Assembly: GCF_000710035.2 (NCBI RefSeq)
Contig: NZ_JMJJ01000007.1
Span: 62,001-126,000, forward strand
Direction: 5' to 3'
Length of the DNA: 64,000 bases
Source of the DNA: Pantoea ananatis LMG 2665
Lineage (GTDB): Bacteria; Pseudomonadota; Gammaproteobacteria; Enterobacterales; Enterobacteriaceae
A model generated the notes under the pieces. The model saw nothing but the letters and a program-made list of their open reading frames with translations, made no database searches and was not told the origin of the DNA. Position 1 is the stretch's first letter, and each line of letters starts with the position of its first letter. The translations under genes were made by a program, and so were the position numbers. Below, piece after piece: positions 30,255 to 39,423 of this stretch.

Positions 30255-31073
30255 CTACCGTTTACGCTTGCGTGTGTCGACAAACGCCATTGCCAGTCCG
30301 ACAAGCAGGCCACCAACGTGTGCTGCGTTAGCGATAGCCAGACCAAATGCACCAAACCAGCCCACCACCAGCCAGACAAGTGCAAAGCCGATTAACCCAC
30401 GCTCCAGATAAACACCGCTGTCGGGATCGCGTTCACCGCGCAGCCAGCAGTATCCCATCAGCGCATAGACCACACCGGACAGGCCGCCAAACCAGATACC
30501 GCTAAATTTCGACTGAAGCCAGCCGCTGAGCAGTGCAGAAATGATAAAAATAACAAAAAGCTTACCGCTGCCCAGCCGTTTTTCTACGGCTCCACCGAGA
30601 TACCACCACCACATCAGATTAAACAGGATGTGCAACAGTGAAAAGTGAAGTAGCACATGGCTGAACCAGCGCCAGATCTCAAAATGTTGATCGGCATCTG
30701 GCCACGCCAGCCAGTACATTACGGTACGATCGCCCAGTACCTGCATCAGCACAAATACCGCAATACAGGCAAACATAACCACCATGGTCAACGGCCCGGC
30801 ACGCTCACGGATGTTTGCCCAGATATTGCTTCGCTCATAGCGCAACCCGCTGTCGGTTTTACCACTGTGCCAGCTTGCCGCCTGGTAGCGCGGATGGTTG
30901 GGATCGCGCACAAACTGCTGAAGTTCGTTTTCGACCATCGAAAGCTGGCTTTCATCATCCAGCATAATGACGTAATGACTTTCACGTTCAATACGCAATT
31001 TCACGCCGCGCGTTGCCATATAGTCAACAAAAGCCTGCGCCATGCGCGGCTGGTTAAATTGGGTAATGCGCAT
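30255..31073 (-). CDS. glpG: Rhomboid intramembrane serine protease
   Basis: 272-residue polytopic protein. A cytoplasmic N-terminal domain (about residues 1-90) precedes six membrane helices. The catalytic dyad is visible as Ser199 (GLSGVVYAL) and His252 ([11 protein letters not shown]); the conserved HILFN motif has His148 and Asn152, and WR is in the L1 loop. It cleaves substrate transmembrane segments within the inner membrane. It lies between glpE and glpR, as in E. coli; its link to glycerol metabolism is by position only. Confidence 0.97.
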   Translation of the reverse strand: MRITQFNQPRMAQAFVDYMATRGVKLRIERESHYVIMLDDESQLSMVENELQQFVRDPNHPRYQAASWHSGKTDSGLRYERSNIWANIRERAGPLTMVVMFACIAVFVLMQVLGDRTVMYWLAWPDADQHFEIWRWFSHVLLHFSLLHILFNLMWWWYLGGAVEKRLGSGKLFVIFIISALLSGWLQSKFSGIWFGGLSGVVYALMGYCWLRGERDPDSGVYLERGLIGFALVWLVVGWFGAFGLAIANAAHVGGLLVGLAMAFVDTRKRKR

Positions 31074-31102
31074 TACTCACTCTCCGTGTTACGCCTGACC
31101 AG

Positions 31103-31429
31103 TCACTCAGCGCCACTGGTCACCTGTTGAGGGAAGGCGGCGCGCCAGGCATCAAACCCGCCATCAATACTGTAAGCAGTGGTAAATCCCTGGGCGTGCA
31201 GATAATCCGCTGCACTTTTACTGCTGTTGCCGTGATAGCACATTACCAGCACCGGCAGGCTTGTATCGGTTGAACTGATAAAATCATTAAGGTTGTTATT
31301 CGATAAATGCAAGGCGCCGTTGGCATGACCAAGAGCAAAACTTTGCGCATCGCGGATATCCACCATTACTGCGCCTTGTGCCAGCCGCTGTTGAGCCTGA
31401 TGAACATCAATACATTGGTAAGTTTCCAT
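31103..31429 (-). CDS. glpE: Thiosulfate sulfurtransferase (single-domain rhodanese)
   Basis: 108-residue rhodanese. The start at 31429 (METYQCIDVHQAQQ) follows GAGAGACACC and aligns with E. coli GlpE; the frame is open for 23 more codons without support. The active-site loop CYHGNSS has Cys64, which carries the persulfide. It transfers sulfur from thiosulfate to cyanide or thioredoxin. First gene of glpEGR, divergent from glpD. Confidence 0.95.
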   Translation of the reverse strand: METYQCIDVHQAQQRLAQGAVMVDIRDAQSFALGHANGALHLSNNNLNDFISSTDTSLPVLVMCYHGNSSKSAADYLHAQGFTTAYSIDGGFDAWRAAFPQQVTSGAE

Positions 31430-31531
31430 GGTGTCTCTCATAACATCATCAAAATGACGTCTAGTGTAACCTGATAATCCTCGCCAATAACCTGACAATC
31501 ACTACGGCTATTCACCTTTGCGCCCAGATAA

Positions 31532-31547
31532 TGTTATCCATATCACG
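31532..31547 (+). promoter_or_regulatory. Probable CRP site upstream of glpD
   Basis: TGTTA-TCCATA-TCACG matches the CRP consensus TGTGA-N6-TCACA at 8 of 10 positions. It lies about 110 bp before the glpD start and upstream of the GlpR operators, a sensible place for activation. Not proven. Confidence 0.55.
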
Positions 31548-31603
31548 CAAAATTGTTTTTAGGTGGTTAAATACTGGCATCAATGTTGGTTTGCGATTAT
31601 GAT

Positions 31604-31623
31604 TATGCTCGAAAACGAACATA
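31604..31623 (+). promoter_or_regulatory. GlpR operator 1 of glpD
   Basis: The 20-mer TATGCTCGAAAACGAACATA matches the GlpR consensus WATGTTCGWTAWCGAACATW at nearly every position. It lies 33-52 bp before the glpD start. Confidence 0.88.
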
Positions 31624-31643
31624 AGTGAACTATTCCGAACATC
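31624..31643 (+). promoter_or_regulatory. GlpR operator 2 of glpD (one good half-site)
   Basis: Directly adjoining operator 1, this 20-bp stretch ends CCGAACATC, a strong right half-site, while its left half matches poorly. Tandem GlpR operators occur at E. coli glpD, so a second, weaker operator is likely. Confidence 0.6.
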
Positions 31644-31655
31644 GGAGGAGACAAC

Positions 31656-33161
31656 GTGGAAACCAAAGACCTGATCGTTATCGGCGGCGGCATCAACGGT
31701 GCTGGCATCGCAGCAGACGCTGCAGGACGCGGACTGTCGGTGTTAATGCTAGAGGCGCGGGACCTGGCTTGCGCGACCTCTTCCGCCAGCTCAAAGCTGA
31801 TTCACGGTGGCCTGCGCTACCTTGAACATTATGAATTCCGTCTGGTGAGCGAAGCGCTGGCCGAGCGCGAAGTGCTGTTAAAGATGGCACCCCATATCGC
31901 GTTCCCAATGCGCTTTCGCTTACCACACCGCCCGCATCTGCGTCCGGCGTGGATGATCCGTACCGGCCTGTTTATGTACGATCATCTGGGCAAGCGCACG
32001 AGTCTGCCGGGCAGTAAAAGCCTGAGCTTTGGTGCAGAGTCTGCACTTAAGCCTGAAATTAAGCGCGGTTTTGAGTATTCCGACTGCTGGGTGGACGATG
32101 CCCGAATGGTGGTACTCAATGCGCAGGAAGTGGTTAAACATGGTGGTGAGGTGCGTACCCGCACTCGCGTGACTCGCGCATGGCGTGAGAACGGCCTGTG
32201 GATGGTAGAAGCTGAGGATATCGACAGCGGCAAAACCTTCACCTGGCAGGCCAAAGGCCTGGTCAACGCCGCCGGTCCATGGGTTAAGCAGTTCTTCGAC
32301 GATGGCCTGGAGCTGAAATCGCCTTACGGTATTCGCCTGATCAAAGGCAGCCATATTGTGGTGCCGCGCGTTCACAATGAGAAGCAGGCTTATATCCTGC
32401 AAAACGAAGATAACCGTATTGTGTTTGTCATTCCGTGGATGGATGAGTTTTCTATCATCGGCACCACCGACGTGGAATATAAAGGCGATCCGAAAAACGT
32501 CGCTATTGATGATAATGAAATCGACTACATCCTGAAGGTGTACAACGGCCATTTCAAAAAGCAGCTGACGCCTGACGACATTGTGTGGACCTATTCCGGC
32601 GTGCGTCCGCTTTGTGATGACGAGTCCGATTCGCCGCAGGCGATTACTCGCGATTACACCCTGGATGTCCGCGATGACAACGGTCAGACTCCGCTGCTGT
32701 CCGTTTTCGGTGGCAAATTGACGACTTACCGTAAGCTGGCCGAGCATGCGCTGGAGAAGTTGTCGAAGTATTATCCTGATGCGGGCGCAGCATGGACTAA
32801 AAACTGCGTGCTGCCCGGCGGTAATATTTCCGGCAGCAGCGACGATTACGCTGCCAGCCTGCGCCGCCGTTACCCGTTCATTACTGAAAACATGGCACGT
32901 CACTACGCCCGCACTTACGGTAGCAGCACCGAAGTGCTGCTTAAAGATGCGACATCGCTGGAAGACCTGGGTGAAAACTTCGGTCATGAGTTTTATGAGG
33001 CGGAGTTACGTTACCTTGTGCAGCATGAGTGGGTGCGTGAAGTGGATGACGCTATCTGGCGCCGTACCAAGCAAGGTATGTGGCTGAACGAAGCCCAGCA
33101 GGCACGCATTGCCGAATGGCTGGCGGCTAAGGCGAAGCCTACGCTGTCGCTGGCATCGTAG
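31656..33161 (+). CDS. glpD: Aerobic glycerol-3-phosphate dehydrogenase
   Basis: 501 residues, same length as E. coli GlpD, with a GTG start preceded by CGGAGGAG. The N-terminal FAD-binding GGGINGAG motif (residues about 10-17) is followed by the SSKLIHGGLRYLEHYEF substrate and FAD region. It is a homodimeric flavoprotein on the inner face of the cytoplasmic membrane that oxidises glycerol-3-phosphate to DHAP and reduces ubiquinone. Two GlpR operators and a probable CRP site lie upstream. It ends at a strong terminator. Confidence 0.98.
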   Translation: METKDLIVIGGGINGAGIAADAAGRGLSVLMLEARDLACATSSASSKLIHGGLRYLEHYEFRLVSEALAEREVLLKMAPHIAFPMRFRLPHRPHLRPAWMIRTGLFMYDHLGKRTSLPGSKSLSFGAESALKPEIKRGFEYSDCWVDDARMVVLNAQEVVKHGGEVRTRTRVTRAWRENGLWMVEAEDIDSGKTFTWQAKGLVNAAGPWVKQFFDDGLELKSPYGIRLIKGSHIVVPRVHNEKQAYILQNEDNRIVFVIPWMDEFSIIGTTDVEYKGDPKNVAIDDNEIDYILKVYNGHFKKQLTPDDIVWTYSGVRPLCDDESDSPQAITRDYTLDVRDDNGQTPLLSVFGGKLTTYRKLAEHALEKLSKYYPDAGAAWTKNCVLPGGNISGSSDDYAASLRRRYPFITENMARHYARTYGSSTEVLLKDATSLEDLGENFGHEFYEAELRYLVQHEWVREVDDAIWRRTKQGMWLNEAQQARIAEWLAAKAKPTLSLAS

Positions 33162-33182
33162 TCGCGCGTCAGCGCAGAAAGC

Positions 33183-33222
33183 GCGGTGCAACAGGTTGCG
33201 GCCTGTTGTGCCGCTTTTTTTT
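33183..33222 (+). terminator. Rho-independent terminator of glpD
   Basis: Stem GCGGTGCAACAGG / CCTGTTGTGCCGC (13 positions, two G-U type pairs) with loop TTGCGG, followed by eight T residues. Confidence 0.9.
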
Positions 33223-33276
33223 GCCTGCGCGGCAACGTGTTGAGGTTCATTGCATGAACGTGGCTTTTGGTTGGTT

Positions 33277-33365
33277 GCCTGAGCGGCGTCCAGTTATGTA
33301 ACTCTGAGAAGGTTTCGATTGCCAGCCTGAGCGGCATCCAGTTATGTAACTCTGAGAAGGTTTCG
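33277..33365. repeat. 41-bp direct repeat, two copies (33277-33317, 33325-33365)
   Basis: Each unit begins GCCTGAGCGGC and ends GAGAAGGTTTCG. The units differ at one base (G or A at unit position 12) and have a 48-bp period. Each contains AGTTA-TG-TAACT, an inverted repeat. The units form the downstream tail of element copy A, read on the minus strand, where each reads CGAAACCTTCTCAGAG. Confidence 0.9.
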
Positions 33366-33600
33366 CTCGCCAGGCGGCGGGCAGTTTCAGTCCGCCCCAT
33401 GCGGGCGACCGACAAGGGGCCGCCAGTCGCCGCAGCCCCTTGACCCCGGGCTCCCGTCCTGCCCACCCGCCGCTGCGCGGTCCCTTCGCTGCTTCAGGAT
33501 TTCTGCCGGACCGCCAGGACGCGCCGTCCCTGGCGCGGCCTGACTTTCGCCGACGTCCTGTCGGCTCATCCGGAAATCCTGCATCCGCTCAGCGGGACGG
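33359..33600 (-). repeat. GC-rich structured element, copy A
   Basis: Read on the minus strand this shares ordered blocks with copy B (33840-34066): 33507-33537 matches 33902-33932 at 27 of 31 positions; 33413-33442 is an AAGGGGC/GCCCCTT hairpin like that at 33987-34012; and 33359-33412 matches 34013-34066 at about 37 of 54, with equal length. A long imperfect stem (33495-33510 with 33569-33581) encloses two hairpins (33512-33536 and 33549-33565), a possible three-way junction. Outer limits are approximate. I do not recognise a named repeat family. Confidence 0.75.
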
Positions 33601-33653
33601 GAAGGCCGGCCCAACTCCCCCGCTTTGATAACTGTGTGAAAACCAACGCCTGT

Positions 33654-33697
33654 ATCGCTTCAGATGTCAGAAAACATCGCTTCAGATGCCAGAAAAG
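33654..33697. repeat. 22-bp tandem repeat, two copies
   Basis: ATCGCTTCAGATGTCAGAAA(AC) at 33654-33675 is followed directly by a copy at 33676-33697 with two changes. It lies in the spacer between element copies A and B. Confidence 0.8.
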
Positions 33698-33839
33698 CAT
33701 CACAGCTTATTGCTGTTCATTTTTTCATTTTCGTCAGGCCTTCCTGTCTTCAGTTCTGATTGCGCATGTTAATAACAGGCAAAGCAGGCCTTTGGGAAAA
33801 ATACACGCCCTCACAGGCGAGGGTTTGCTCGAGGCATCC

Positions 33840-34066
33840 GCCGCGCTGAGGAGAGAACGAAGGCCAGGACGGCGCGGCACGGAAGCCGCGACGAGGACGG
33901 CTGCGCCAGGGACGGCGCATCCGGACGGTCCGTCAGGCCGCAGTGAATGACGAAGGTACAGCGGCGGCTGCCGGACGCCGGGATTGTTAAGGGGCTGGCG
34001 CAAGCCCCTTAACCCGACCGCCTGCACGGACAGGCTGAAACTCCCCGGTGCCTGGCGGGCGGAACC
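33840..34066 (+). repeat. GC-rich structured element, copy B (inverted relative to A)
   Basis: Diverged second copy of the element, on the plus strand. Shared blocks in the same order as copy A: 33902-33932, the perfect hairpin TTAAGGGGCT-GGCGCA-AGCCCCTTAA at 33987-34012, and 34013-34066 ending GCCTGGCGGGCGGAACC (copy A: GCCTGGCGAGCGAAACC). Its 5' limit is uncertain; similarity fades left of about 33840. Confidence 0.75.
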
Positions 34067-34144
34067 TGCTCAATGCAAGACCGTGCCCCCACACCTGCCA
34101 GGTGCACAACCGTTGCGGGGGGAACCTGCTCAGAGCAGAAACGT
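34061..34144 (+). repeat. Tail repeat pair of copy B (34061-34084, 34121-34144)
   Basis: Two 24-bp units with a 60-bp period, GGAACCTGCTCAATGCAAGA(CCGT) and GGAACCTGCTCAGAGCAGAA(ACGT). Their GGAACCTGCTCAGAG core parallels the GAAACCTTCTCAGAG of copy A's tail units, so both elements carry duplicated tails. Confidence 0.75.
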
Positions 34145-34154
34145 TACCGCCAAA

Positions 34155-36602
34155 CTACAACCTTACCGGCGAAATATTCCAAATCTCATCCGCATATTCC
34201 TGAATCGTACGGTCAGACGAGAAATAGCCCATGCCAGCAATGTTCATAGCCGCCCGGTGCTGCCAGACATCCGGCTGGCGATACAGTTCATCAACCTTAT
34301 CCTGCGTATCCACATAGCTGCGGTAATCTGCCAACAGCTGATAGTGATCGCCGAAGTTGACCAGCAGGTCGAACAGATTACGGTAACGGCCGGGATCCTG
34401 CGGACTAAAGACGCCTGAGGCCAACTGAGTCAGCACCTGATGCAACTCTGCATCTTCTTCATAGTATTTACGCGGGTTATAACCTGCTTTACGCAAGGCT
34501 TCGACCTGCGGCGTTGTGTTACCAAAAATGAAGATGTTCTCTTTACCCACATGCTCCAGCATTTCAACGTTGGCCCCGTCCAGCGTGCCGATAGTCAACG
34601 CGCCGTTGAGCGCAAATTTCATATTACTGGTACCCGATGCTTCGGTACCTGCCGTTGAAATCTGCTCAGAGAGATCGGCAGCAGGAATAATAATCTGCGC
34701 CAGACTCACGCTGTAGTTAGGAATAAATACGACCTTGAGTTTGTTTTTAACCTGAGGATCGTTGTTGATGACCTTAGCCACATCGTTAATCAGATGAATA
34801 ATGTGCTTGGCAACGTAGTAAGCGGACGCGGCTTTACCTGCAAAAATGTTAACACGCGGCACCCACTCGGCGTCCGGATCGGCTTTGATGCGGTTGTAAC
34901 GCGTAATCACGTGCAAAACGTTAAGCAACTGGCGCTTGTACTCATGGATGCGCTTAATCTGTACGTCAAACAGCGCGTTAGGATCGATAACGACATCCAG
35001 ATTCTTCGCCACCCAGATCGCCAGACGTTTTTTGTTTTCCAGCTTGGCTTCGGCCACTTTCTCAATAAACGCAGGATAATCAACACAGCTTTTGAGTTCA
35101 CTGAGCTGGCTTAGATCGGTGCGCCAGTTACGGCCAATTTGTTCGTCCAGTAATTCTGACAGTGGCGGATTAGCCAGCGCCAGCCAGCGACGTGGCGTTA
35201 CGCCGTTGGTTTTGTTACAGAATCGGCCTGGGAACAGCCGCGAGAAATCGGCAAACAGGGACTGAACCATCAGGTTCGAGTGCAGTTCAGAAACGCCGTT
35301 AACCTTATGACTGACAACAACAGCCAGCCAGGCCATACGTACCCGACGCCCGTCGTTCTCGTCGATGATCGAAATACGCGACAGCAGATCCCAGTCGTCT
35401 GGATAGTATTCCTGAATAGTTTTAAGGAAAAAGTCGTTGATTTCAAAGATGATGCTCAGATGACGCGGCAGGATCTTACCGATCATATCTACCGGCCAGG
35501 TTTCCAGGGCTTCAGTCATTAACGTGTGGTTGGTGTAAGAGAACACCTGGCAGCACACATCAAACGCATCATCCCAGGTGAATTTATGCTCATCAATCAA
35601 CAACCGCATCAGCTCAGGAATCGCTAACACCGGATGTGTGTCATTAAGGTGAATGGCGATTTTATCAGCCAGATTGTTCCAGGTGCGGTGCATCATCCAG
35701 TGGCGATTCAGGATATCCTGCACGGTAGCTGACACCAGGAAGTACTCCTGACGCAAACGAAGCTCACGCCCGGAATAGGTCGAGTCATCGGGATAAAGCA
35801 CGCGCGACACGTTTTCTGAGTGGTTTTTATCTTCCACAGCCGCAAAATAGTCACCCTGGTTGAATTTACCCAGGTTGATTTCGTTACTGGCCTGCGCGCC
35901 CCACAAACGTAACGTATTGGTCGAGTCAGTGTCGTAGCCAGGGATAATTTGATCGTAGGCCATAGCGAGAATTTCTTCGGTTTCCAGCCAGCGCACTTTG
36001 GCACCTTCGTGCTGAACGCGGCCACCGAAGCGAACTTTATAACGGGTGTTGAAGCGCTGAAACTCCCACGGGTTACCGTATTCCAGCCAGTAATCCGGAG
36101 ACTCTTTCTGCTCGCCGTCCACAATATTTTGTTTGAACATGCCGTAATCATAGCGGATGCCGTAGCCGCGTCCGGGCATGCCCAGCGTAGCCAGAGAATC
36201 CAGGAAGCAGGCGGCAAGACGGCCTAAACCCCCGTTGCCCAGGCCGGGATCGTTCTCTTCTTCCATGAGTTCGGCCAGATCGAGGCCCATTTCGTCCAGT
36301 GCCAGATTGAGATCGTCGTAGATCCCCATGGCCAGTAGCGCATTGCCCAACGTGCGGCCCATCAGGAATTCCATCGACAGGTAATAAACCTGACGCACAT
36401 CCTGGGAAAGTTGAGCACGATTAGAACGCAGCCAGCGCTCTACCATGCGATCGCGCACGGCAAGCAACGCGGCGTTGAGCCATTCATGTTTGTTCGCAAT
36501 CGAAGGGTCTTTACCAATGGTGAACATCAGTTTGTAAGCGATTGAGTGCTTTAAGGCATCAACCGTCAACGTAGGTGAAGCGTAAGTGAATGGTGTATTC
36601 AT
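34155..36602 (-). CDS. glgP: Glycogen phosphorylase
   Basis: 815 residues, the same length as E. coli GlgP. The PLP-binding motif [27 protein letters not shown] is present, and the N-terminal region ([25 protein letters not shown]) matches GlgP rather than MalP. It releases glucose-1-phosphate from glycogen ends in the cytoplasm. Last gene of glgBXCAP, 18 bp after glgA, so synthesis and breakdown enzymes share a transcript. Confidence 0.97.
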   Translation of the reverse strand: MNTPFTYASPTLTVDALKHSIAYKLMFTIGKDPSIANKHEWLNAALLAVRDRMVERWLRSNRAQLSQDVRQVYYLSMEFLMGRTLGNALLAMGIYDDLNLALDEMGLDLAELMEEENDPGLGNGGLGRLAACFLDSLATLGMPGRGYGIRYDYGMFKQNIVDGEQKESPDYWLEYGNPWEFQRFNTRYKVRFGGRVQHEGAKVRWLETEEILAMAYDQIIPGYDTDSTNTLRLWGAQASNEINLGKFNQGDYFAAVEDKNHSENVSRVLYPDDSTYSGRELRLRQEYFLVSATVQDILNRHWMMHRTWNNLADKIAIHLNDTHPVLAIPELMRLLIDEHKFTWDDAFDVCCQVFSYTNHTLMTEALETWPVDMIGKILPRHLSIIFEINDFFLKTIQEYYPDDWDLLSRISIIDENDGRRVRMAWLAVVVSHKVNGVSELHSNLMVQSLFADFSRLFPGRFCNKTNGVTPRRWLALANPPLSELLDEQIGRNWRTDLSQLSELKSCVDYPAFIEKVAEAKLENKKRLAIWVAKNLDVVIDPNALFDVQIKRIHEYKRQLLNVLHVITRYNRIKADPDAEWVPRVNIFAGKAASAYYVAKHIIHLINDVAKVINNDPQVKNKLKVVFIPNYSVSLAQIIIPAADLSEQISTAGTEASGTSNMKFALNGALTIGTLDGANVEMLEHVGKENIFIFGNTTPQVEALRKAGYNPRKYYEEDAELHQVLTQLASGVFSPQDPGRYRNLFDLLVNFGDHYQLLADYRSYVDTQDKVDELYRQPDVWQHRAAMNIAGMGYFSSDRTIQEYADEIWNISPVRL

Positions 36603-36620
36603 TTTCTGTTTCCCAATCCG

Positions 36621-38054
36621 TTACAACAAACGTTGGTAAAGATCGCGGTAGGCTTGAGCGGCAACCTGCCAGCTAAAGTCCATTCCCATCGCCTGACGCT
36701 GCACATAACGCCACAGTGAAGGACGAGACCACAACACAAAAGCACGACGAATGGCCCTTAATAAGGACCAGGCATTACTGTCTTCGAAACTGAACCCACT
36801 GGCAATGCCATCCGCTAAATTTTCTAGCGAACTGTCGTTGACCGTATCCGCCAGCCCGCCCGTGCGGCGGACCAGTGGCAGCGTGCCGTATTTCAGTCCA
36901 TAGAGCTGTGTCAGGCCGCAAGGCTCAAAACGGCTCGGTACCATAATGACATCGGCCCCACCAACGATGCGATGCGAGAATGCCTCGTGGTAGCCAATCT
37001 GCACGCCCACGCTGCCGGGATGTTCGGCGGCGGCGGCCAGAAAGCCCTGCTGCAGCTCAGCATCACCCTGTCCTAACAGCACCAGCTGTCCGCCCTGCGC
37101 CAGTAAACCCGGCAGCGCTTCCAGCACCAGATCCAGCCCTTTTTGCCGGGTCAGGCGGCTGATCACGGCAAACACCGGTGCTTTATCGTCAACCTTCAGT
37201 CCCATCGCAACCTGCAGCTGGCGCTTGTTTTCCGCTTTAGCTTCCAGCGTATCCCGGTTGTAGCGGGAGCTCAGCAACAGATCGTGAGAAGGATCCCAAA
37301 TAGCCGGGTCCACGCCGTTCAGAACGCCGCTCAGGCGACCTTCACGCATACGCTGTGCCAGCAACGTTTCCATGCCATAGCCGTACTCTGGCGTCGTAAT
37401 TTCACGCGCGTAAGTTGGGCTGACTGCCGTCACGTGGTCGGCGTAGAACAAGCCGGCCTTCAGGTAAGAGATCTGGCCAAAGAACTCCAGACCAAACATG
37501 TTAAAAAACGATTGTGGCAGCTGAATCTGATCCAAATGGTGCGCCGAAAAAAGCCCCTGATAAGCCAGGTTATGCACGGTGAAGACAGACTTAGCCGGAC
37601 GGCCACGCGCCTCCAGATAAGCACACGTCAGACCCGCATGCCAGTCGTGTGCATGAACAATATCCGGTCGCCAGTAGCTATCCAGCCCGCAGCCTAACTC
37701 ACAGCCCATCCACCCCAGTAAAGCAAAGCGCAAATAGTTGTCGACGTAGGCAAACTGCGATTCATCATGATAAGGACTGCCCGGCCGATCGTAGAGATCG
37801 GGAGCGTCGATAAGATAGATACCTACCCCATCGAATCGCCCAAAAAGCAGGCGCACCGGACCGGCAAAGGTTTGCAGTTCCGCAACCACCTGCGTATCGG
37901 GTATTCCTTTACGTAATGCAGGAAACGCGGGTAACAACACACGCGTATCTGTTCCACCCGCAATTTGTGCCTGAGGTAATGCTCCGACTACATCAGCCAG
38001 CCCGCCCGTTTTCAGCAGCGGGAAAAGTTCTGAACAGACATGTAAAACCTGCAT
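36621..38054 (-). CDS. glgA: Glycogen synthase (ADP-glucose)
   Basis: 477 residues, the E. coli length, when started at 38054 ([22 protein letters not shown]) with GAGGTCGAGG upstream. This is a GT5 enzyme: the N-terminal KTGGLADV motif binds ADP-glucose, and the C-terminal region has [32 protein letters not shown]. It adds glucose from ADP-glucose to growing alpha-1,4 chains. It lies 63 bp after glgC. Confidence 0.97.
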   Translation of the reverse strand: MQVLHVCSELFPLLKTGGLADVVGALPQAQIAGGTDTRVLLPAFPALRKGIPDTQVVAELQTFAGPVRLLFGRFDGVGIYLIDAPDLYDRPGSPYHDESQFAYVDNYLRFALLGWMGCELGCGLDSYWRPDIVHAHDWHAGLTCAYLEARGRPAKSVFTVHNLAYQGLFSAHHLDQIQLPQSFFNMFGLEFFGQISYLKAGLFYADHVTAVSPTYAREITTPEYGYGMETLLAQRMREGRLSGVLNGVDPAIWDPSHDLLLSSRYNRDTLEAKAENKRQLQVAMGLKVDDKAPVFAVISRLTRQKGLDLVLEALPGLLAQGGQLVLLGQGDAELQQGFLAAAAEHPGSVGVQIGYHEAFSHRIVGGADVIMVPSRFEPCGLTQLYGLKYGTLPLVRRTGGLADTVNDSSLENLADGIASGFSFEDSNAWSLLRAIRRAFVLWSRPSLWRYVQRQAMGMDFSWQVAAQAYRDLYQRLL

Positions 38055-38117
38055 CCTCGACCTCATTAAGTTACCAGGCACGATCCTCGTGCCGATGGGT
38101 TGTGTGCCGCTTGTCGT

Positions 38118-39410
38118 TTATGATCCCGCGCTATTTAGTTTGGCCAGCATGGCGCGCGTAACCAGTACAATGCCTTCTTCTGAACGGAAAAACCGGCGGC
38201 TGTCTTCATCAGGGTTTTCACCAATCACCATCCCTTCTGGCAGCACACAGGCGCGGTCAATGACGCAGCGGCGCAGACGACAGGATCGGCCGACTACCAC
38301 ATCAGGTAGCAGTACCGTTGAATCGATATTGCAAAATGAGTTCACCCGCACGCGGGAAAACATGACCGAATTCACCACCACCGATCCCGAGATAATGCAG
38401 CCACCGGAGACCAGTGAGTTCATCGTCATACCATGGCTGCCGGAACGGTCCTGAACAAACTTTGCCGGTGGCAAAGGTTCCATGTGCGTCCGAATCGGCC
38501 AGGTGCTGTCGTACATGTCCAGCTCGGGTGTAACAGAGGCTAAATCAAGGTTGGCGCGCCAGTAGGCTTCCAGCGTACCCACATCCCGCCAGTAAGGCGG
38601 TGCCTCGTGATCGTTTTGCACACAAGAGATCGCAAACGAATGGGCGTAGCCCTCTCCACTCGCGACCACTTTTGGCAGAATATCTTTGCCGAAATCGTGG
38701 CTTGAACCCGCTTCATGCAGGTCGGCTTCCAGCAAGCCATAGAGGTATTCGGCGTCGAAGACATAAATTCCCATACTGGCCAGCGATTTGGTGTCATCGC
38801 CCGGCATTGTCGGTGGCTTCGGCGGCTTCTCTACGAAATCGATTACTTTATTGTTTTCGTCGACGGCCATCACACCAAATGCGGTCGCCTCATGCACCGG
38901 CACGGGCAGACAGGCGATGGTGCATCGCGCATCGTTCAGCACGTGGTCCAGCAACATCCTTGAGTAATCCATCTTATAGATATGATCACCGGCCAGGATG
39001 ACGACGTACTGCGCGCCATAGCGTCGGATAACGTCAAGGTTCTGTGTTACTGCATCCGCTGTTCCGCGATACCATTGCTCCGTCGAGAAGCGCTGCTGCG
39101 CAGGTAGCAGGTCAACAAATTCATTCATCTCTTCGTTGAAGATAGACCAACCACGCTGAATATGTTGAGTTAACGTATGAGACTGGTATTGCGTAATGAC
39201 CCCAATGCGGCGAATCCCTGAGTTCACACAGTTGGAAAGTGCAAAGTCGATAATGCGGAATTTGCCACCAAAGTGAACGGCGGGCTTGGCACGCTTAGCG
39301 GTAAGATCGACCAGACGCGTACCGCGTCCACCAGCCAGTACAAGGGCAACGGTTTGTGTAGGGAGCTGGCGCGCCAGCATGAGATGTTCTGCTCTTTCTA
39401 ATTTGACCAT
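38118..39410 (-). CDS. glgC: Glucose-1-phosphate adenylyltransferase
   Basis: 430 residues from the ATG at 39410 ([17 protein letters not shown]), aligned with the E. coli start; the open frame extends upstream into the end of glgX. The nucleotidyltransferase signature [15 protein letters not shown] and the allosteric [19 protein letters not shown] region (Lys39-type activator site) are present, followed by the C-terminal left-handed beta-helix. It makes ADP-glucose, the controlled step of glycogen synthesis, activated by fructose-1,6-bisphosphate in enterobacteria. It lies 13 bp after glgX. Confidence 0.97.
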   Translation of the reverse strand: MVKLERAEHLMLARQLPTQTVALVLAGGRGTRLVDLTAKRAKPAVHFGGKFRIIDFALSNCVNSGIRRIGVITQYQSHTLTQHIQRGWSIFNEEMNEFVDLLPAQQRFSTEQWYRGTADAVTQNLDVIRRYGAQYVVILAGDHIYKMDYSRMLLDHVLNDARCTIACLPVPVHEATAFGVMAVDENNKVIDFVEKPPKPPTMPGDDTKSLASMGIYVFDAEYLYGLLEADLHEAGSSHDFGKDILPKVVASGEGYAHSFAISCVQNDHEAPPYWRDVGTLEAYWRANLDLASVTPELDMYDSTWPIRTHMEPLPPAKFVQDRSGSHGMTMNSLVSGGCIISGSVVVNSVMFSRVRVNSFCNIDSTVLLPDVVVGRSCRLRRCVIDRACVLPEGMVIGENPDEDSRRFFRSEEGIVLVTRAMLAKLNSAGS

Positions 39411-39423
39411 GTCTGACTCCTTA

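Larger units (their letters stand above)
33223..34154. other. GC-rich structured non-coding block between glpD and glgP
   Basis: About 930 bp with no credible gene between two convergent units. It holds a 41-bp direct repeat pair, two diverged inverted copies of a GC-rich element, a 22-bp tandem pair and a second pair of tail repeats, each listed separately. Open frames exist in several phases but have no ribosome site and no recognisable protein. The middle (about 33640-33800) is ordinary, AT-richer sequence separating the two copies. Confidence 0.7.

Noticed and set aside
31920..32987. 355-codon frame antisense to glpD
   Set aside because: Entirely inside a well-conserved gene; its length comes from codon bias on the coding strand.
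33011..33466. 151-codon minus-strand open frame covering the end of glpD, its terminator and the 41-bp repeats
   Set aside because: It overlaps glpD antisense, runs through the terminator and repeats, and has no ribosome site; it reflects GC-rich composition.
33636..33950. 104-codon plus-strand frame in the spacer and copy B
   Set aside because: No ribosome site; the C-terminal half is a translation of the structured element, and the frame is not kept in copy A.
33277..34144. CRISPR array as explanation for the repeats in the glpD-glgP gap
   Set aside because: Only two units per set, units of different length in each set, no regular unique spacers and no cas genes.
33223..34154. Insertion sequence remnant as explanation for the GC-rich block
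   Set aside because: No transposase-like translation in any frame and no clear terminal inverted repeats with target duplication; cannot be fully excluded without a search.
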